Origin: Lepisosteus oculatus
Lineage: Eukaryota > Chordata > Actinopteri > Semionotiformes > Lepisosteidae
Assembly (NCBI RefSeq): GCF_040954835.1
Contig: NC_090723.1
Location: 6,148,001 to 6,212,000 of the forward strand
Length of the DNA: 64,000 nt
Reading direction: 5' to 3'
Shown: piece after piece, positions 11,723-24,739 of the stretch
Position numbering within the stretch: the stretch's first letter is position 1
How the letters are laid out: each line of letters starts with the position of its first letter
The notes under the pieces: generated by a model
The model's input: the letters and a program-made list of their open reading frames with translations, nothing else
What the model was told of the DNA's origin: nothing
The model's database searches: none
Translations under genes and position numbers: made by a program

Positions 11723-12971
11723 GTGAGTATCGCCCCCTCCTGGTCCGCCGCCCGTGTGCACCGACGAGAGTCGCTCTGCTGTGTGTGTGTCTCTGTGTGT
11801 GTGTGCACGCCCATGGTGAAGGGGAAGGAATGGGAATGATTCACATTGGAGCAGGATGCAGTATTGAATGGAAAACTGAAACCATTCACTGCTGTACACG
11901 TGAGTCATAAATCATCGTCTTTTGTTTTTTTTAAATGTTTGATAAAACACGCAATCCAGCCTCTTGGTTCCAGGTTTTTTTTTTTTCAGTGCGCTAAATG
12001 GGCGCTGGGGGCTGGCGTGTCTCAGCTGCCGCGTCGTCTTGAAAGGAGAAGGTCACACCAGGCTCGTTCTTCTCCTGCCTGTGGCTGGAGGTCGGGAACG
12101 AGCCAGACCCCTGCAGCTGGTACCCTGGATCCTTCCGAGAAACCGGCTGGATGTGGCGCTGAGGACACGTGGCGCTGGGCGCAGGCTCCCCAGAAACGCT
12201 GTTGAAGCTGGTGCCTTGGATTCTTTCAGGGAACAGCAGGAGGAGATCCCCAGATCTCTAAGCTGCTCGCTCCCAGTCTGCTGGCAGGGCTGACTGGCCT
12301 CCTCGCGTCCATCCCAGTTCGGATGTTCTGCTGGTCCTGTCTCTTTCCTGCCTGTGCTGTGGGAAAGGGCACGCCCCACACCACCCCCTCCTCCCACTTC
12401 GCCCTGCTGCCTCTGGGGAAGACACGGAAATTGTTCGAATTCCAGAGGTCTGACAGAATTCCCAGGGCCTCTCCGAGAGGCAGTTTTCCCAGAGCAGCGA
12501 GGAATCCTTGGTATCCCCCCTTACCAAGACACTCTCAACCCCCACCCCCCATCACCCCTCCTTTCCCTGGCAGCGCCTCTTCCAGATCTGGAACTTCTCT
12601 GAGTAGGGAGACTACTCGGAGCCGAAAAGTGGAAAATGGAAACCGCTGCCTGCCTCACAGGAGGCAGCCACCTTTTTTCCCCAAGAGGGAATTAAACTTC
12701 ACTGTTTGTTTCTTTAAAAAGGAAACAATACCACAACATTTATTGTTTTGTTAATGCATGGAAAGCAAAGGCGGCCAGGAGCAGTGCCGTGGGGTGTTGT
12801 TTGTGCGTTGCTTGGTTGTGTTTTTATACTGCAGTGCTTTAATGAAGGACTTCACCAGAGAAGACATCCCTATGGGCCTTGATGGCCTGAAGGGGACCTA
12901 CCTCCCAGAGAAATCCCGTGTAGAGTGGTGTTGGAGCAATGGAGCCCAGAGTTTCTTGGAAACAAGCCATA

Positions 12972-13110
12972 ACAATGATTCCTTCCATTGATGAAGCGCT
13001 TCTCATCCCAAAGGCACCGCAGAGCTCTTTGCTTATAAAGAAGGGGAGTCGCATCGTCCAGCACTGAAGTGCAGCCCCACCCGGGTGACGCACAGCTGCC
13101 CCCCTGCCAG
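12972..13110 (+). repeat. decayed interspersed repeat with an AAGCGCTTCTCAT phrase
   Basis: It reads 'TTGATGAAGCGCTTCTCATC' followed by a phrase resembling 'AAGGCACCGCAGAGCTCTTTG'. This pattern resembles, but is not identical to, the start of family C and the element at 58,050. The boundaries are approximate. Confidence 0.4.
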
Positions 13111-15479
13111 TCAGATCTGGGGGAGAGGCGAGGAGAGCTTTAGGGAGGCCAGATTGTCCGTTTCCCAGTTTCACACCACCTTCCCTGAGATATTGACTCG
13201 GAAGGCTCTAGGTCAGCTCTGCTAGCAATACCTCGGTTGTGTGTACATCCCCCAGGCTTTGTGTCAGACATCCGCTGCAGTTTTTAGCTGCAGCCTTTTG
13301 CTGACTACGATGGTAGTGGTGGAGAGCAGTGTTGTCTGAGTCTGGCGGCTCGGTTTCCTTCAAATGCAACCTACAGCAAAAAATCCCCCCACCCCCACCC
13401 CAGAAAGCCCCGTTCTGTCTGAGCGATGGACGCCGCCAGCTTGGGCAGGGCCCGGGCTGATAGGACCGCGTTATCTCAGCTGTGGGTTTCCTGTCCATAA
13501 GCGTTTTTCACAAGGTTCTGAAAGATTTGCAGCCCAGGCTTCTGGCAGAATCACCTGCGGCAGAGGTTCTGGTCTGGAGGCAAGCGTGTGGGACTGAGCT
13601 GCACATTCCAGCGGGCCCACTGGTTTCCAGCGGGACCTGAGCAGTGGGGATCTCTCTGGCCGGGGAAGACGACGAAAGTCTTTCTGCTGCTCCGCAAGGC
13701 CAACCTCATGTTCGGCCACTGCGAAGAGGGTGTTTCATTTGACTGGGAGGATCCAGGTCTATACTGTAAGCCTTCAAGTCTTTGCGCCTTTAATGATCCA
13801 TCAGTGGACATCGGTAGGCCTGTGCTGTATGACAGTAAGTCTCGGCTGTCCAGCTGTGAGCCAGTCTGGGCTCAGCACAGCAGTCCTGCTGCATCAGAGT
13901 GCTTAGCCTGTCTGTCAGCTCAAAGTAAATAGCAGGCAACACGATCCACTTTGTTCGGGAGTTGTGTCGGCAAGAGTGATGTAATCTGTGGAGAGGAAGG
14001 CCAGGCTATTCTGGGATTGAGCACTGCTCCACCGGGAGGTGTGTGGGATTAGCTGGGGTTGGGGAGAATCTGGATCCAGCAGTTTAGGGCGCCGGCGCAG
14101 CCTGGGTCCCATACAGTTGATCTGAATGAGGGATCGTGACACAACAGTGTGTCAGTATATTTAAATGAAAAAAATTCCCCTCCTGTTTTGAAGAGGAAGT
14201 GGAAAGCATGATGCTGGCTGTTGTTCACTCAGCGTCCTCGGTCCGCGGCCCGGGGATGTGGAACTGGGCGCTTGGAGAAGCGGGGGTGCTGCTTTCTGCA
14301 CAGAGAAGCCCCTCCCCGGGGGCTCGGTGCGTAGGTTATTGTTCCACGGGTTAAATTTGCACTTTGTCTGCAACTGCGGTGGTCAGCGAAGGATTGTGCA
14401 ACGTTGCAACTGGGGGTGTCTACACAAGGACCTGCTGCAGAAGGACGCTGATGAATTGCTGGATTGTAAAAACTAGAACCAGTGATAGCATCTGACTTTT
14501 TTATTGCGTTAGCATTGGTGAGGCTCACCCTTGGACTAATGAGGAAGCACCACAGAAGTGTTTTTTGTTGTTTATGGGAGGTATTCTTGTGTTTAAAATG
14601 CATATTTGTCCAATAAACTGGTATTAGGAGAGACCTGCCTGCATGGTTAGACGCCAGTGTGTTAAAGTGCATGTGAATTTCCGGACCGACAGATCTTCTC
14701 ACATGGCGCAGCCAGTTAAATAGCAGACAAGCATCAAGCTATGCAAATCTTTGTGGGGGAGGGTGGATGGCCGGGAAATGTCCCTGGTGAACCAGGAGGG
14801 CTTGGTGATCACAAACTGTTTTCTCCGTTTGCATCATGATCTCCTTTGGGTGCGTAGGGTGAGGCTGTGAGTGGAAATGAGGGGCAGGGGTGTTGGAGGC
14901 GGAGGGGTTGCACAAGTCCAGCCCCGCTCCTGGCTCTGTCCAGCCAGGCCCTGTGTGAGATGAGTCTGAACAAGCCAGGCCCGCTCCCCGTCCTGTTAAA
15001 GACTGTCCCCTCCAGCCACAGAGAGCTGCTATTGGAGGTGCTGGATCTGCGCTGTCTTAGGGCCGGAGGTGGGGGGAGTTGGTCCTGCTCATTACAGGAA
15101 GCTGCTTTTGCACTGAGACTCTGAACAAGCCCCCAGGGAACTGGGAGATTACCCTGCATGCAAGAATAGGCACTTTGATGAGGCCGTGGTGTAGTAAGGT
15201 GAAGAAAGAGTGCGATATATATATATTGCAACCAACATAAATGAAGAGACATAAAAATGTGAAAGATTTTTAAAGAACTATTGAAACCGCATCTGTCTTC
15301 TGCTGGTTGGTGAATAGACAGTGGAAATCAAGTCCTTATCCGGCACTTCCTGTAACATTCGAAGCCTGGAGCTTGTCTCCAACCTCAGCAGCCAGGGTGG
15401 GGATCAGTGCACCCTGCCTGGCTGTGGAGCAACGCCATTGAAGCACCTCAGTCCTGACGCTGTCCCTCAGCCACCCCGA

Positions 15480-15555
15480 CGGGTTGGTACTGGTATCCCA
15501 TCCAGGGTGTGCCCTGCCATATTGACCCCAGCCCCCCCGCGACCCTGAATTGCAT
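15480..15555 (+). repeat. SINE family A, 3' fragment
   Basis: It contains 'GGTATCCCATCCAGGGTGTG' and 'CCGCGACCCTGAATTG', which match the 3' block of the family (GGACTGGCRTCCCRTCCAGG ... GACCCTGAACTGG). The 5' half is not recognisable. Confidence 0.65.
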
Positions 15556-16959
15556 GACGCGACTAGAAAATAGCTGGATTTTGCAGTAGCTTTAGGAGGT
15601 GAACCAGCATGGACAGCTTCTGCAGACGTGGTCCGTTTTTGTGCGGTGAGTCTTTAAACTGGGCTCTCGGTGTCAGTGTTTTGTCAGCACCGCAGGATTT
15701 CGTGTTGCAACACGCAGCCCTGCTGATCCTCTTTGCAAAACACAGGCACAGTCAACTTCCCTTCCCGCGCGTCCAGGGTGTTTGTGGAGGAGGCAGACGG
15801 TGACCTCAGCGCTGTCGGACTCGGGGGGCTCGGCTCAGGAGAGCCGAGTACAATGACCTGCGTTGTTGCGCTTCTGAGATAACCTTGTGCCTCACGCTAG
15901 TTCAGTCACTTAACATGTCTTTACACCACTTAATGTGGCTTCGTGAAACTCAGAAGTGGTTACCCCTGTGAAAGAAATTGCTTTATAAATAGTAGCTGTG
16001 ATTATTTAGTGAGGGACATTGTTTCTTGAGTAGGTCTGTGTGAAATACAAGAACATATAAATAAGTAGAGAGAGATTTTCAGTGTGTATTAGGCACAGAA
16101 TTGGCAGGTAGCCAATTGGCAGAACCAATGTGTCATTCTAATGTGACTGCAAGAGTGTCTGACTCCTGTCTCCAGAATGTGAGAGACAGAGACCACGTGA
16201 ACCATTAAGAGCCTCAGCTCTTCGGTTAGCTTTCCAACAGGCAAGCAGATCCAAAAAAGCAGACAGGCCGACTCCCTTTTCTAAGGTGCCAGTTGTAGTG
16301 TTCAGTTGTAAATTTTTAAGCTTTTCAGGGAAATGAGTTTTGCAAGTAGAAGAAAAACGAACTTCCTCCTTCCCGAGAGCTGCGCTGCGGATTTGCATAG
16401 GCTCGGTTTTAAAAGAGAACTCGGGAGAGGAGAGCCCAGGGCATGATGGGACAGCACCACCGCGCTGGCCTGCCTGACGCCGCCTGTGACTCAGAGACGC
16501 AAATTTGCAAAAAAAAGGAGGCCTTGTGTTTAAACTCCTGGCTGAAACACCACTCTTAAGCCACAACACTAGCTGGTTCATACTTCCCGACCACACTCGA
16601 TGCTTATCGCTGCCTCTCTGCCCCTCTCTGCAGTGGAAGCACTGAGAGAGCGCAGGTTCTTGCCACAGTGGCTAAATTTAAATGTGGGCTAAATAAAGTA
16701 ACTTCTATGGGCAGCATAGTCTGGGTTGGGCTTTTTTCTGCTGGTTTAACCCATTTTAGGAGTTTTCTATCTATGTCTTGTGTAGCTTCTTTATGATTTG
16801 TTACACGTCTGAGTTATTTTTTTCACGGTCTCTTCTGTTATTTTTAGAGTCCTCCAGGAATAATGTGCTTCGCCCACTGGCAAAGAGTTATGCCTGTCGG
16901 GCCTGTGAGACACCAGTGTGATTCCCCCCCAAAAGCTTTTCCATTCATAGGAAAGAACA

Positions 16960-17175
16960 GTCACAGACAAGAGGCCACTCAGCTCGTCTAACCTGTTTGG
17001 TAGTTAAGTGATCCAAGGATCTCATCCATTCAGTTCTTGAAAGAAGTCAGAGCATTGGGTCCAGCCACATAATGGGTAGTTTGTTCCAGACTCCAACCAC
17101 CCTTGGGGTAAAGTGAACCTCAGGTGACCATCGGGAAGCTGTTCTATCTTCCTGCACTAGTTGGTTATCTTGAGA
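16960..17175 (+). repeat. interspersed repeat family B, third copy
   Basis: It contains 'AGAGGCCACTCAGCTCGTCT', 'TGATCCAAGGATCTCATCCA' and 'TTCTTGAAAGAAGTCAGAGC', followed by 'GGTAGTTTGTTCCAGACTCC' and 'GGGGTAAAGTGAACCTC'. The order of blocks matches the copy at 4,630. Confidence 0.75.
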
Positions 17176-19548
17176 AAGCAGGTGGATCTTCTGAGTGTTG
17201 CATGAATACATACCGCTGCAACTTCACAGGACTGAAATGATGAAAATCACTTTTACATCCAAAAGGATCATCTGTCTAGGAATGGGCGTGCAAGTAAAGG
17301 CTATTTTAGCTTTATTGGAACATGAAAAAAATCCTCAGAAATTTTGCTTAGTTTATTTCTGGTTTTTGGATTATTTTTTTATGTGCTGTTTTTCTCAAGT
17401 TTAGTAAATACTCATTCATCCTGGTAGGGAGAGTTGCATTCAAGTGAGTTAACTTCCTTCAAACACAGCATGGCTGGCGCAGGTGTCTGTGGAGCTCCAG
17501 ACATTCCTGCTGACACACTGTAGCTTCAGATACTACAGCATTTTAACGATGAGGGAGCCAGCGTGTTTAACAAACCTGCTCCAGATTCAGGGCGTGGGTA
17601 CTGAACTACACATGATGCACACACAGCACCGCCAGAGCAGTCACATTCAGAACGTGCTGGCTGGCTTTCTGGCTTTTTTTTATTTACTTTGTTGTTCTTT
17701 TTCTCTTTCCTTGCTTGAAAACACCAGAGCTGTAATTTACAGCATGCTCTCTCCTGCCAGGAGCCTTTATTTAGATACGGCTTCCTCCCCAAGGACATGA
17801 CGGTCCGCTTTTCTCGGGGCCCGTTCTTTCTTTGTCTGAGGGTGGCCGTGAGTCAGCGTGGCCGTGTGACTGGCTGTCTGTCCGCTCCCCGTCGGGGGGC
17901 TGCGGGAGCCAGCCCAGCCACAGATCGTCACTTGTGAAGCGTCCTTCTGGTGAGATGGGGTTAAGCCTGTTCACCTCGGCTGCACTGTTGTCTTCTCTCA
18001 TACATTAACGGACAGGCAGGGGAATGAAGACTCCTGTTGCTCATGGGTATGACAGTCTGCTAGAGGGATTCTGGTCCTCCATAGTGTCTTTTAGGTTTTG
18101 TAGCGAGCCAATTAGCAGGGGCCCATGCAGTGTTCTTTACCAGCCATGCCATTTAGTGATCCGGTGCCCTGAATGCCACTGTCTTTCTAGGGCTGGCCCT
18201 GCAGAGTGCGGAGATGGGAAAAACACTTGGGGGCAGTTTCCCTAGCAGCCCTGCAGGGATGACTCGCCTAATCCAGACTCTGTTTTCAGGGGGTTCACAC
18301 AGGAGGTGGAGGGGAGATAAGCTTTGCTGTGATTAAACAATCAAATAAATCAAGACTAACGACGGAGGGGATCACTGGCGCAAGCGCTGCTTGTGCTACT
18401 TTTTTTCTTTTCCTGTCCGGGCAAGAGGCCCTGGTTCAGGACACCTCGGAGACGCCGGTCGCATGGGACCAGCCAGTCATCACAGATTCCTTTGACTCTC
18501 GGGTTAATTCGCTGAGCTGCTTTCCCATAACCTGAGAATCATGGGTGCCACTTAGCCCGTCCTCCTCTGTTGACTTGCCTGAGCCAGTCCGTCCCCAGAT
18601 CCCACCCGGGCTGATCCCGAAGGGTCCAGCTCGTGCCAGGCCTCTCCTGGGCGGCGGCTCTGTTGAGTTTCCTCCCCCGTTTCGATTCTGGCCAGCGTGG
18701 GAATTTGGGAATCTGATTTTATTATTTCTGCCGTTTTGTCCTCCTTCCCCTGATTGGCTGTTTCTCTCCCTGCGTGGTGTGCAATCAGAGTCCTGCACTC
18801 TGTCGGCTCCATTTCCTAGGGACTTCCAAGAAAGAGCCGTGATCCTTCGTTTTCACCTCATTTTCCACTTGACTTCCAAGAGCTGCTGAACTGTAACAGG
18901 AAGTTCAGCAGCGAGAAGAAACTCGAGACGTTTCGCTCAGAGAGGGAGAGTAATGACTTCCAGAGCTGGAGTTCATAATTGAAGTCTCGCAGAATCCTAT
19001 AAAATGGCAGCCCCTTGCCATTGCCGTGTGTGTTTGAAATACTGGCACAGGGGCTCTGTCGGCTGCAGAATTGTTGAGTAACGTTGAAAGTTTTTCTGGG
19101 AAAATATCTGTAGTCTTTATTTGGTAGAAGTGTATTTCACTACATCCAAAGCTTATTTTGATTGCTGAGAGTTGGTGTTTTGTGTGTGGGTCAGACTTTG
19201 ATCGCATTTAGAAACATTGTTTAAGCAGTTTTAGGGTTGGCTGCACCCCTCCCTATTCCTCACTGACTGGGAGATGCTGGCTGGTCGCTTAGCAGCCAAA
19301 ACAAATGTCCAGTTGAGTGGGGCAAACTTGCCCCTTCAAGTTCATGTCACGTCAGTGCAAGCAGGTGAGTCTGAGGAACGGGCAGCAGCTGCTGCTGAAC
19401 CTAACCGATCACATCTCAGTGAGCGGGGCCTAGTCATAAAAGAGCACCACTGTCGCCAGTTTGTAGCCCGTTCAGATCAGGGACTGTGAAAGACTGGTCC
19501 TGGGCAGTACTGGGATGGGAGATTGCCGCCGTCAGTGGTGCTGGTGGA

Positions 19549-19562
19549 CCAGTAGGTGGCGC
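19549..19562 (+). promoter_or_regulatory. CTCF-like motif in LASP1 intron
   Basis: It reads CCAGTAGGTGGCGC, a full match to the CTCF core CCASYAGRKGGCRS, followed by TCTTTCC. It lies about 920 bp upstream of the first nebulin-repeat exon. It is not in an obvious repeat. Confidence 0.5.
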
Positions 19563-20483
19563 TCTTTCCTCTGGAACAGAATTTTCAAGCCAGTGCCTCG
19601 GTATGGTGGTGGCGATGAAGATGAGCTGCTGAACTGGGGTCCCGATGACTTCATTGTTACAGACCCCTACCCTGGTCCTGAACAGCCTGGCCTCCCTGAA
19701 TTCGGAGGGGAAGCTCCCCGTTGAGGTCACTCGAGGCAGTTTCTCAGTCCTCCGCAGCTGATCAGCTGTGCAGTGGGGCTGCCAGGGGTCACCCAGGCGC
19801 AGGATGCACCTCAGCTTGAGCTCTTGTCCCCCAGGTCTGCTGGGCTGGGAATCTGAATCTAAGGAGTAAGAACAAATGGGGGTGAAAGCCATACTGTTCT
19901 TTCAGACCTGGCCCATTTCTACCAGTTACGAGTCTTGCGTAAAAAGCATTTTCCGTCCCAGAGCACCCTTCACCCTGTCTTTAACGAATTCCACTTACCC
20001 CCCTCAGAGCGCAATTATAGTTCGCAATTATACCTGTGGCTATAACCCCGCTCAACAGTGGATTCCCTTGTTCATGTTTATGTGTCTAGTTTGTTTTTCA
20101 TTATGTTGTCCGCTCCTGCATAACCAATCGCCCCCTGGGGATAACGCACACGCACTCTCTGTCTTGGTGGGGGTAGGAGTGGGGCTCCCGCTAGCGTGGA
20201 GTGTGTTGGGATCCTCCGGAGGTGATATTGATTAGAGCTGTTGGCACAGGGGTGTCAGGTAACACATTCTGCAGGATCTCCACGTTCCCCAAAAGGGGTT
20301 TAGTGTAGCGGCGGGCCTGAGACGCACTGATCCTCCAGCTTGCAGTGTGGGGGTTTGTTGATTTGGAGGTTTATGGGCCTGGGGAGGAAGCGGGGTTGCC
20401 GGACAGCTGGTGGGAAGACGTTGAAGCCTGGACGTTGTGCGTGCCCCTGAGGCGCTGACCGGCGTGCTCTCTGTGTGTTTCAG

Positions 20484-20568
20484 ACACTACCCCAAGACCA
20501 CCTTCACCAGCGTGGCAGACACCCCCGAGAACCTGCGGCTCAAACAGCAGAGCAAGATGCAGAGCCAG
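20484..20568 (+). CDS. LASP1: LASP1 exon: end of LIM domain and first nebulin repeat
   Basis: A pyrimidine-rich acceptor (TGTGTGTTTCAG) precedes one base that completes the split Ala codon, then 28 codons, then donor CAG|GTACTG. The peptide begins [17 protein letters not shown] and ends with a Lys/Gln-rich helix ([12 protein letters not shown]). The first His is the last zinc ligand of the LIM domain. [14 protein letters not shown] is the signature tail of the first nebulin-like repeat of the LASP/LIM-nebulette family, which binds F-actin. The exon ends in phase 0. The donor has GTAC rather than the usual GTRAG, a slightly weak site. Confidence 0.94.
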
Positions 20569-20634
20569 GTACTGGGCCCGCCGAAACCCCCCTCAACGCA
20601 AACGCCTCTCGCACTCCACTCCTTCCTTCATTCC

Positions 20635-20940
20635 TCACGGGTGTCCACCTGTCTCTCTCTCTGTCCGCATTCCTTAAGGTTTCTCTCTCCGTTTCTATCC
20701 GCGTCCCTCTGTCCCACTCTCCCAACACTTCCTGCTCCTTCAGTATCTCTCTCTGCCTCTTCTTTCCCTACTCTGTTGTTTCTGCTCCTCTGTCCTGTTT
20801 TCTCCCTCTTCCCTTTGGTCTCCTCTGTCTTGCCTTGACTTTCTCCACTCCACCCCCTCCCCCCCCCCCCCCACGCACACCCTTTCTCTCTCTGTACCCC
20901 TCTAGCTCTTCATCATACCCTCATCCTCCTCCTCTCTCCA
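20635..20940 (+). repeat. polypyrimidine (CT-rich) tract
   Basis: About 300 bp are almost entirely C and T on the plus strand, with a run of 14 or more C near 20,855. The overlapping Ser/Leu/Pro-rich ORFs are composition artefacts. Confidence 0.9.
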
Positions 20941-22033
20941 GTGGTGATGCGTCAGTGGCTGGTTGTGAGGTCTGGTAACGAGGGCTGATAGAACACTTGT
21001 CTGGCTGCTATGACGATGGGGTTCCCTTGGCAACGCCGGGGGGGGGAGGGGCAGCTCTACTGGGCCACGCTGACCCACACCCTCCAGCCACACACACACG
21101 CACGCAGACACACGTGCGCACACACAGGAATGCTGCCACCCTGCTTCTGACTGTAAACGTCGCAGTCAGATCCAGTTGATAACCGCTCCGCTGTGAGACC
21201 TCATGCATGTGAAGGTGTGGATTACAGGGGGATGAGATGACAGACAGCAGGTAGACGTGGGGCTCCATCCTGTGCGTGCAGATCTGTGCTGTAGTGAAAG
21301 GAGCGCCCACCCCACCCCCGTCGCAGTTCATTTCTCTCACACCAGGGACAGCGGTGTCAGCCTCCTGGGTGAGCGTCTGCACCAGGCCATGCGCCGTGCA
21401 CGCCCTGCTGCGCGCGTCGTCAGGGGCTGTTGAGTCCCCAGCAGGGAATGTGGCGTGGCTCTGTGTGTGCCAGCCTGCCCCCTTGTTTCTGTCCGGATCT
21501 CTGGGCAGTCCTGCTGCTGCAGGGGATTAGGACTGCCGGGCAGGGCCACAGACAGTCCGGGCCGGCACACCACACCGATTAAGACTCCGAAGGCGGATTA
21601 TGTTGTTGTTGGTGGCGGCGGGGTCTCTGTTACACCAGATTATTGCAGCCATATTCCGCAGGGACAGACAGACGCGCTAGCTCTCCCAGGATACCAACGC
21701 AGAGCAGGCCTGCACCGGGGATCAAGTGAAATAAGACCAGGCTTTTTTTTTTCTCGGACTGGCTGGTCTGTTCTTGTTGCTTTCGAGTGTGGGTACAGAT
21801 GTGTGCACGCTAGTGACACTCGTGCGCAACGAAACGACAAGCAGAAGCACCCCCTCTCTCCAGGGAAAAAACAACAACAACAGGAAATTGCACACGTTCG
21901 TACATAGAGATTACACACGTTGGCATTTTCATACCTGCACCCCCCTTGGAACATTAATATCAAGCCTCCTGCATGACGGGCTGCATCAGACCCTGCTGGA
22001 AGCTCAAGGCCACACTAGCAGATTTTTGGGCCT

Positions 22034-22057
22034 GTAGTTGCTGTTTATAGCAACTAC
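22034..22057. repeat. perfect 9-bp inverted repeat
   Basis: GTAGTTGCT and AGCAACTAC are separated by six bases, and the loop-proximal phrase TTTATAGCAAC is repeated once more directly downstream. It could form a small hairpin. No transposon end is evident. Confidence 0.6.
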
Positions 22058-23039
22058 AATTTATAGCAACCTCCAGGTGCTTGCAAAGCCAAGGCTACTC
22101 TGAGGAACTGGGGGGGCATTGCAGCGTGCCAGACCTTGGGGGAAAGGGTCTTGGCTGAAACTGGGCTCCCAGCCAAGGCACAAGCCGAGAATCAAGGGCT
22201 TGCGCCGTTGTCGGCATGTTCGTTCGTGAAAAGGAACCCATTGCACGCCGCACTGGACACACAGACCGGTCCCCCTGCACCCCCGCTTCTTTAAAAACGC
22301 AATCTGTGCAGTGCAAAAAAAAAAAAAGAGATACAGATGTTACTGCCAGCGTAGTTCTGTAGCACTGGTAGACCTGGGGCTGGAATTCTGCCCCTGCAGG
22401 AAGACAGTGCAGCCGCTGCGATGTCGTGTTTGTATTCGAGCTCTGTGTCTCGCATCAGATTTCATTCAGCGCGCTCTAGTGTGGGCTGAGTTATTGATGG
22501 CATTAATGAGCTTCGTTAACGCTCTTCCATTCTGGCAGTAATTGGACGGGTCATGACATTGCTCTTGTCCTGGCAGCGCCAGCAGCGCTCCTCAGCCCCT
22601 GTGCCAGTTTTCTTTGCCTCCGTTTCCCCTGGCAGCGGGAAGCCATGCCCGTATGCTGCAGATTTGCATTGCATTGGCAGGGATCCCTTTTTAATCCTGT
22701 AGGATTTCCCCACTCGCTTCCGTCTCCCTCTGCCAAACAGACTGCACGACCCACAGCCCTGTCATAATAAGCCATGTAAACCTCCTTCAGCACGAGTTGT
22801 AAAAGCTCAAATGAGAGCCATGATAAAGTAAGTGTCCCATCTTGTGCAAATGGGGTGTAATTTCACTTGGTCTGTTTTTTGCTGTCATTCATTTTAGTCA
22901 CAGGAGATACAGCCACAGTGTGAAGATAACAGCGCTAGCAGCGTTATCAGCGATAGCTCCATTGGCATTATTTCCTCACTAGTGGCTGTAACACATAGCA
23001 TCAATAGGTGTAGTGGAGAGAATTGGGCATGGTAACAGT

Positions 23040-23205
23040 AGTCTGAGCTGCCACACGAGCAGTATTTGCTGTAGCAGCAGTAATAATAGTAATATTAGCA
23101 GTATCAATCATCATGGCAGTAGTATCGGTGGCGGCAGCAGTAGCAGAAGATGCAAGATCAGTCGCAGTGGCTGTGACTGTAGCAGCACTAACAGTTCGAA
23201 CAGTG
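23040..23205 (+). repeat. degenerate AGC/AGT trinucleotide tract
   Basis: Interrupted GCAGTAGTA-type triplets run for about 165 bp. The plus frame reads Ser-rich and the minus frame Ala/Thr-rich, with no other sign of coding. Confidence 0.8.
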
Positions 23206-24631
23206 GAGTCAGGGGTGATGCGGACAAATACTTTGTTGTGTGAGTGTGTGCGTGTCTGACTCACAGGAGAGCCCCCGATCCATGAGCTGCTAGCCTGCAA
23301 ACAAGACAAAAATGGAGCAGAAGACCTGCCCTGATGTGTGTGCGTGTGTGTCAGTGGTTTGTAGGGCCTCTATGTGCCGGAGGCAGGAGTTGTGTGTAGT
23401 GAATATTGGGGTGCGATATGAGACAAAAGAGAATCGTGTTCCTGGCCTCTGCCACTTCCTGCCCAGGCTGTGTGACTGAACACAATGTGTAGTTTGTATG
23501 AAAATAGAACAGAGATTTTCATACCCTGCCCCCTTCCCCCAGTTAAAACACGCAATGGGAAGACCAAAAGCTTGGCATTAATAGGACAGTGAAGAGCTGA
23601 AGAAAAGTGCGCTGAAGGCCCGGGTCCGGCGCTGGACGTGACCGGGGCAGCTGCAGAGCCGCTCGTAGACGTGTCTCAGGAAGGCGTGCCGGTGTGTGTG
23701 TGGGACCTGCTGGGCGGGACGCTGTCGGCACGGCACTCTGCAGCCCTTAAAAGGAGACGGCTGGGTGCCGCGCTCTCTGGCGGCCCGCGCCTCGCTGCAG
23801 CCGACAGGAAACCGCAGAGGCAGGCGTGCAGTCCCGGCCCTCACCTTGAGCTGGACAGCGCGTTCACACACGCCCGCCCCCACACTCCCAGTAATAGTGT
23901 CGTCTTCTCAGCCCTGGGCACGGGGGTGGGGGGGGGGGCTGATTCTCATTTCCTGCAGCTATTTCTGAGCCGCGTTCTAGCGTCACCCGAAGCGTGACTG
24001 TGCTGGGTTTGTGTCACCGAATGTAACCACTTGATTTCAGTTAGAATTGAGTCTTGCCGTCTTAAAATACTGCCCCGGTACATTGTCCTGGGGTTGCTGA
24101 GTCCCTCTGAAAATAAGTGCATGAGCGTTTTTGTCAGGACACCCACAAGCTTGTGCGCTGCATGCACGTTACTCTCATTACCCCCAAGAGTCACGTTTGT
24201 GGCTCATCTGGTTTGAGTCTTTCTAGTGTGGTGAATATGAGTGTTGTGTCTTGAGTATATTTTATCTGATTGTATTGTATTCTTAATAGAGAACTAAAAC
24301 ACCACATACAAGACCAGGGATTTAAGAAAACATGAAGATGAGAGAAATTATCTTACTGCTTTTTTGCAATAATAGAAATGGAGGATATATAGGTCTATAG
24401 GTATTTCAGTCTCCACACAGCCTTTTTGCCCAGCTAAAGACGTTGTGCCATTAGACTGACAGTAGCTTGGGAATCTGCACTGAGCAGGAGCTGTCGAGCT
24501 CAGCGTCGCAGACGCCCCAGATAAATGAAAGCATGTAAGTCACCTGCACACAGAAAGAGGAATGTGTATTGAGGAGGGCTGCAGGAGAGGGTGTGCTGAC
24601 CCCTGCGCGTGTGTGTGCCGTTGTCTTCCAG

Positions 24632-24739
24632 GTGCTGTACAAGGAGGAATTTGAGAAGAACAAGGGGAAGGGTTTCAGTGTGGTGGCCGACACGCCGGAG
24701 CTGCAGAGAATCAAGAAGACGCAGGACCAGATCAGTAAC
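24632..24739 (+). CDS. LASP1: LASP1 exon: second nebulin repeat
   Basis: The acceptor TTGTCTTCCAG and donor AAC|GTGAGT frame exactly 36 codons, phase 0 at both ends. The peptide runs [17 protein letters not shown] through [19 protein letters not shown]. This contains the nebulin-repeat core [12 protein letters not shown] and the repeat tail [13 protein letters not shown], nearly identical to human LASP1 as I recall it. It forms, with the previous exon, the actin-binding region. This is the most conserved stretch of the gene in the window. Confidence 0.95.

Larger units (their letters stand above)
11723..20483 (+). other. LASP1: LASP1 intron between LIM and nebulin-repeat exons
   Basis: This is an 8.8-kb phase-2 intron (GTGAGT to TTTCAG). 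It contains a (GT)n-rich tract near 11,777-11,806, a poly-T near 11,976, a decayed AAAGC-type repeat near 12,972, fragments of SINE family A and family B, and a CTCF-like motif at 19,549. ORFs of 100-157 codons occur on both strands but overlap one another and match nothing I recognise. Between about 13,200-15,470 and 17,200-19,540 I see nothing else to name. Confidence 0.85.
20569..24631 (+). other. LASP1: LASP1 intron between nebulin-repeat exons
   Basis: This is a 4.1-kb phase-0 intron. It opens with a 300-bp polypyrimidine tract. It also holds CA-rich tracts near 21,090-21,125, a palindrome at 22,034, and a degenerate CAG/TAG-type trinucleotide tract at 23,040. A GC-rich patch lies around 23,600-23,940. 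No additional exon is supported. Confidence 0.85.

Noticed and set aside
23001-23309. Ala/Thr-rich minus-strand ORF
   Set aside because: Product of a degenerate trinucleotide tract; both strands are open for the same reason.
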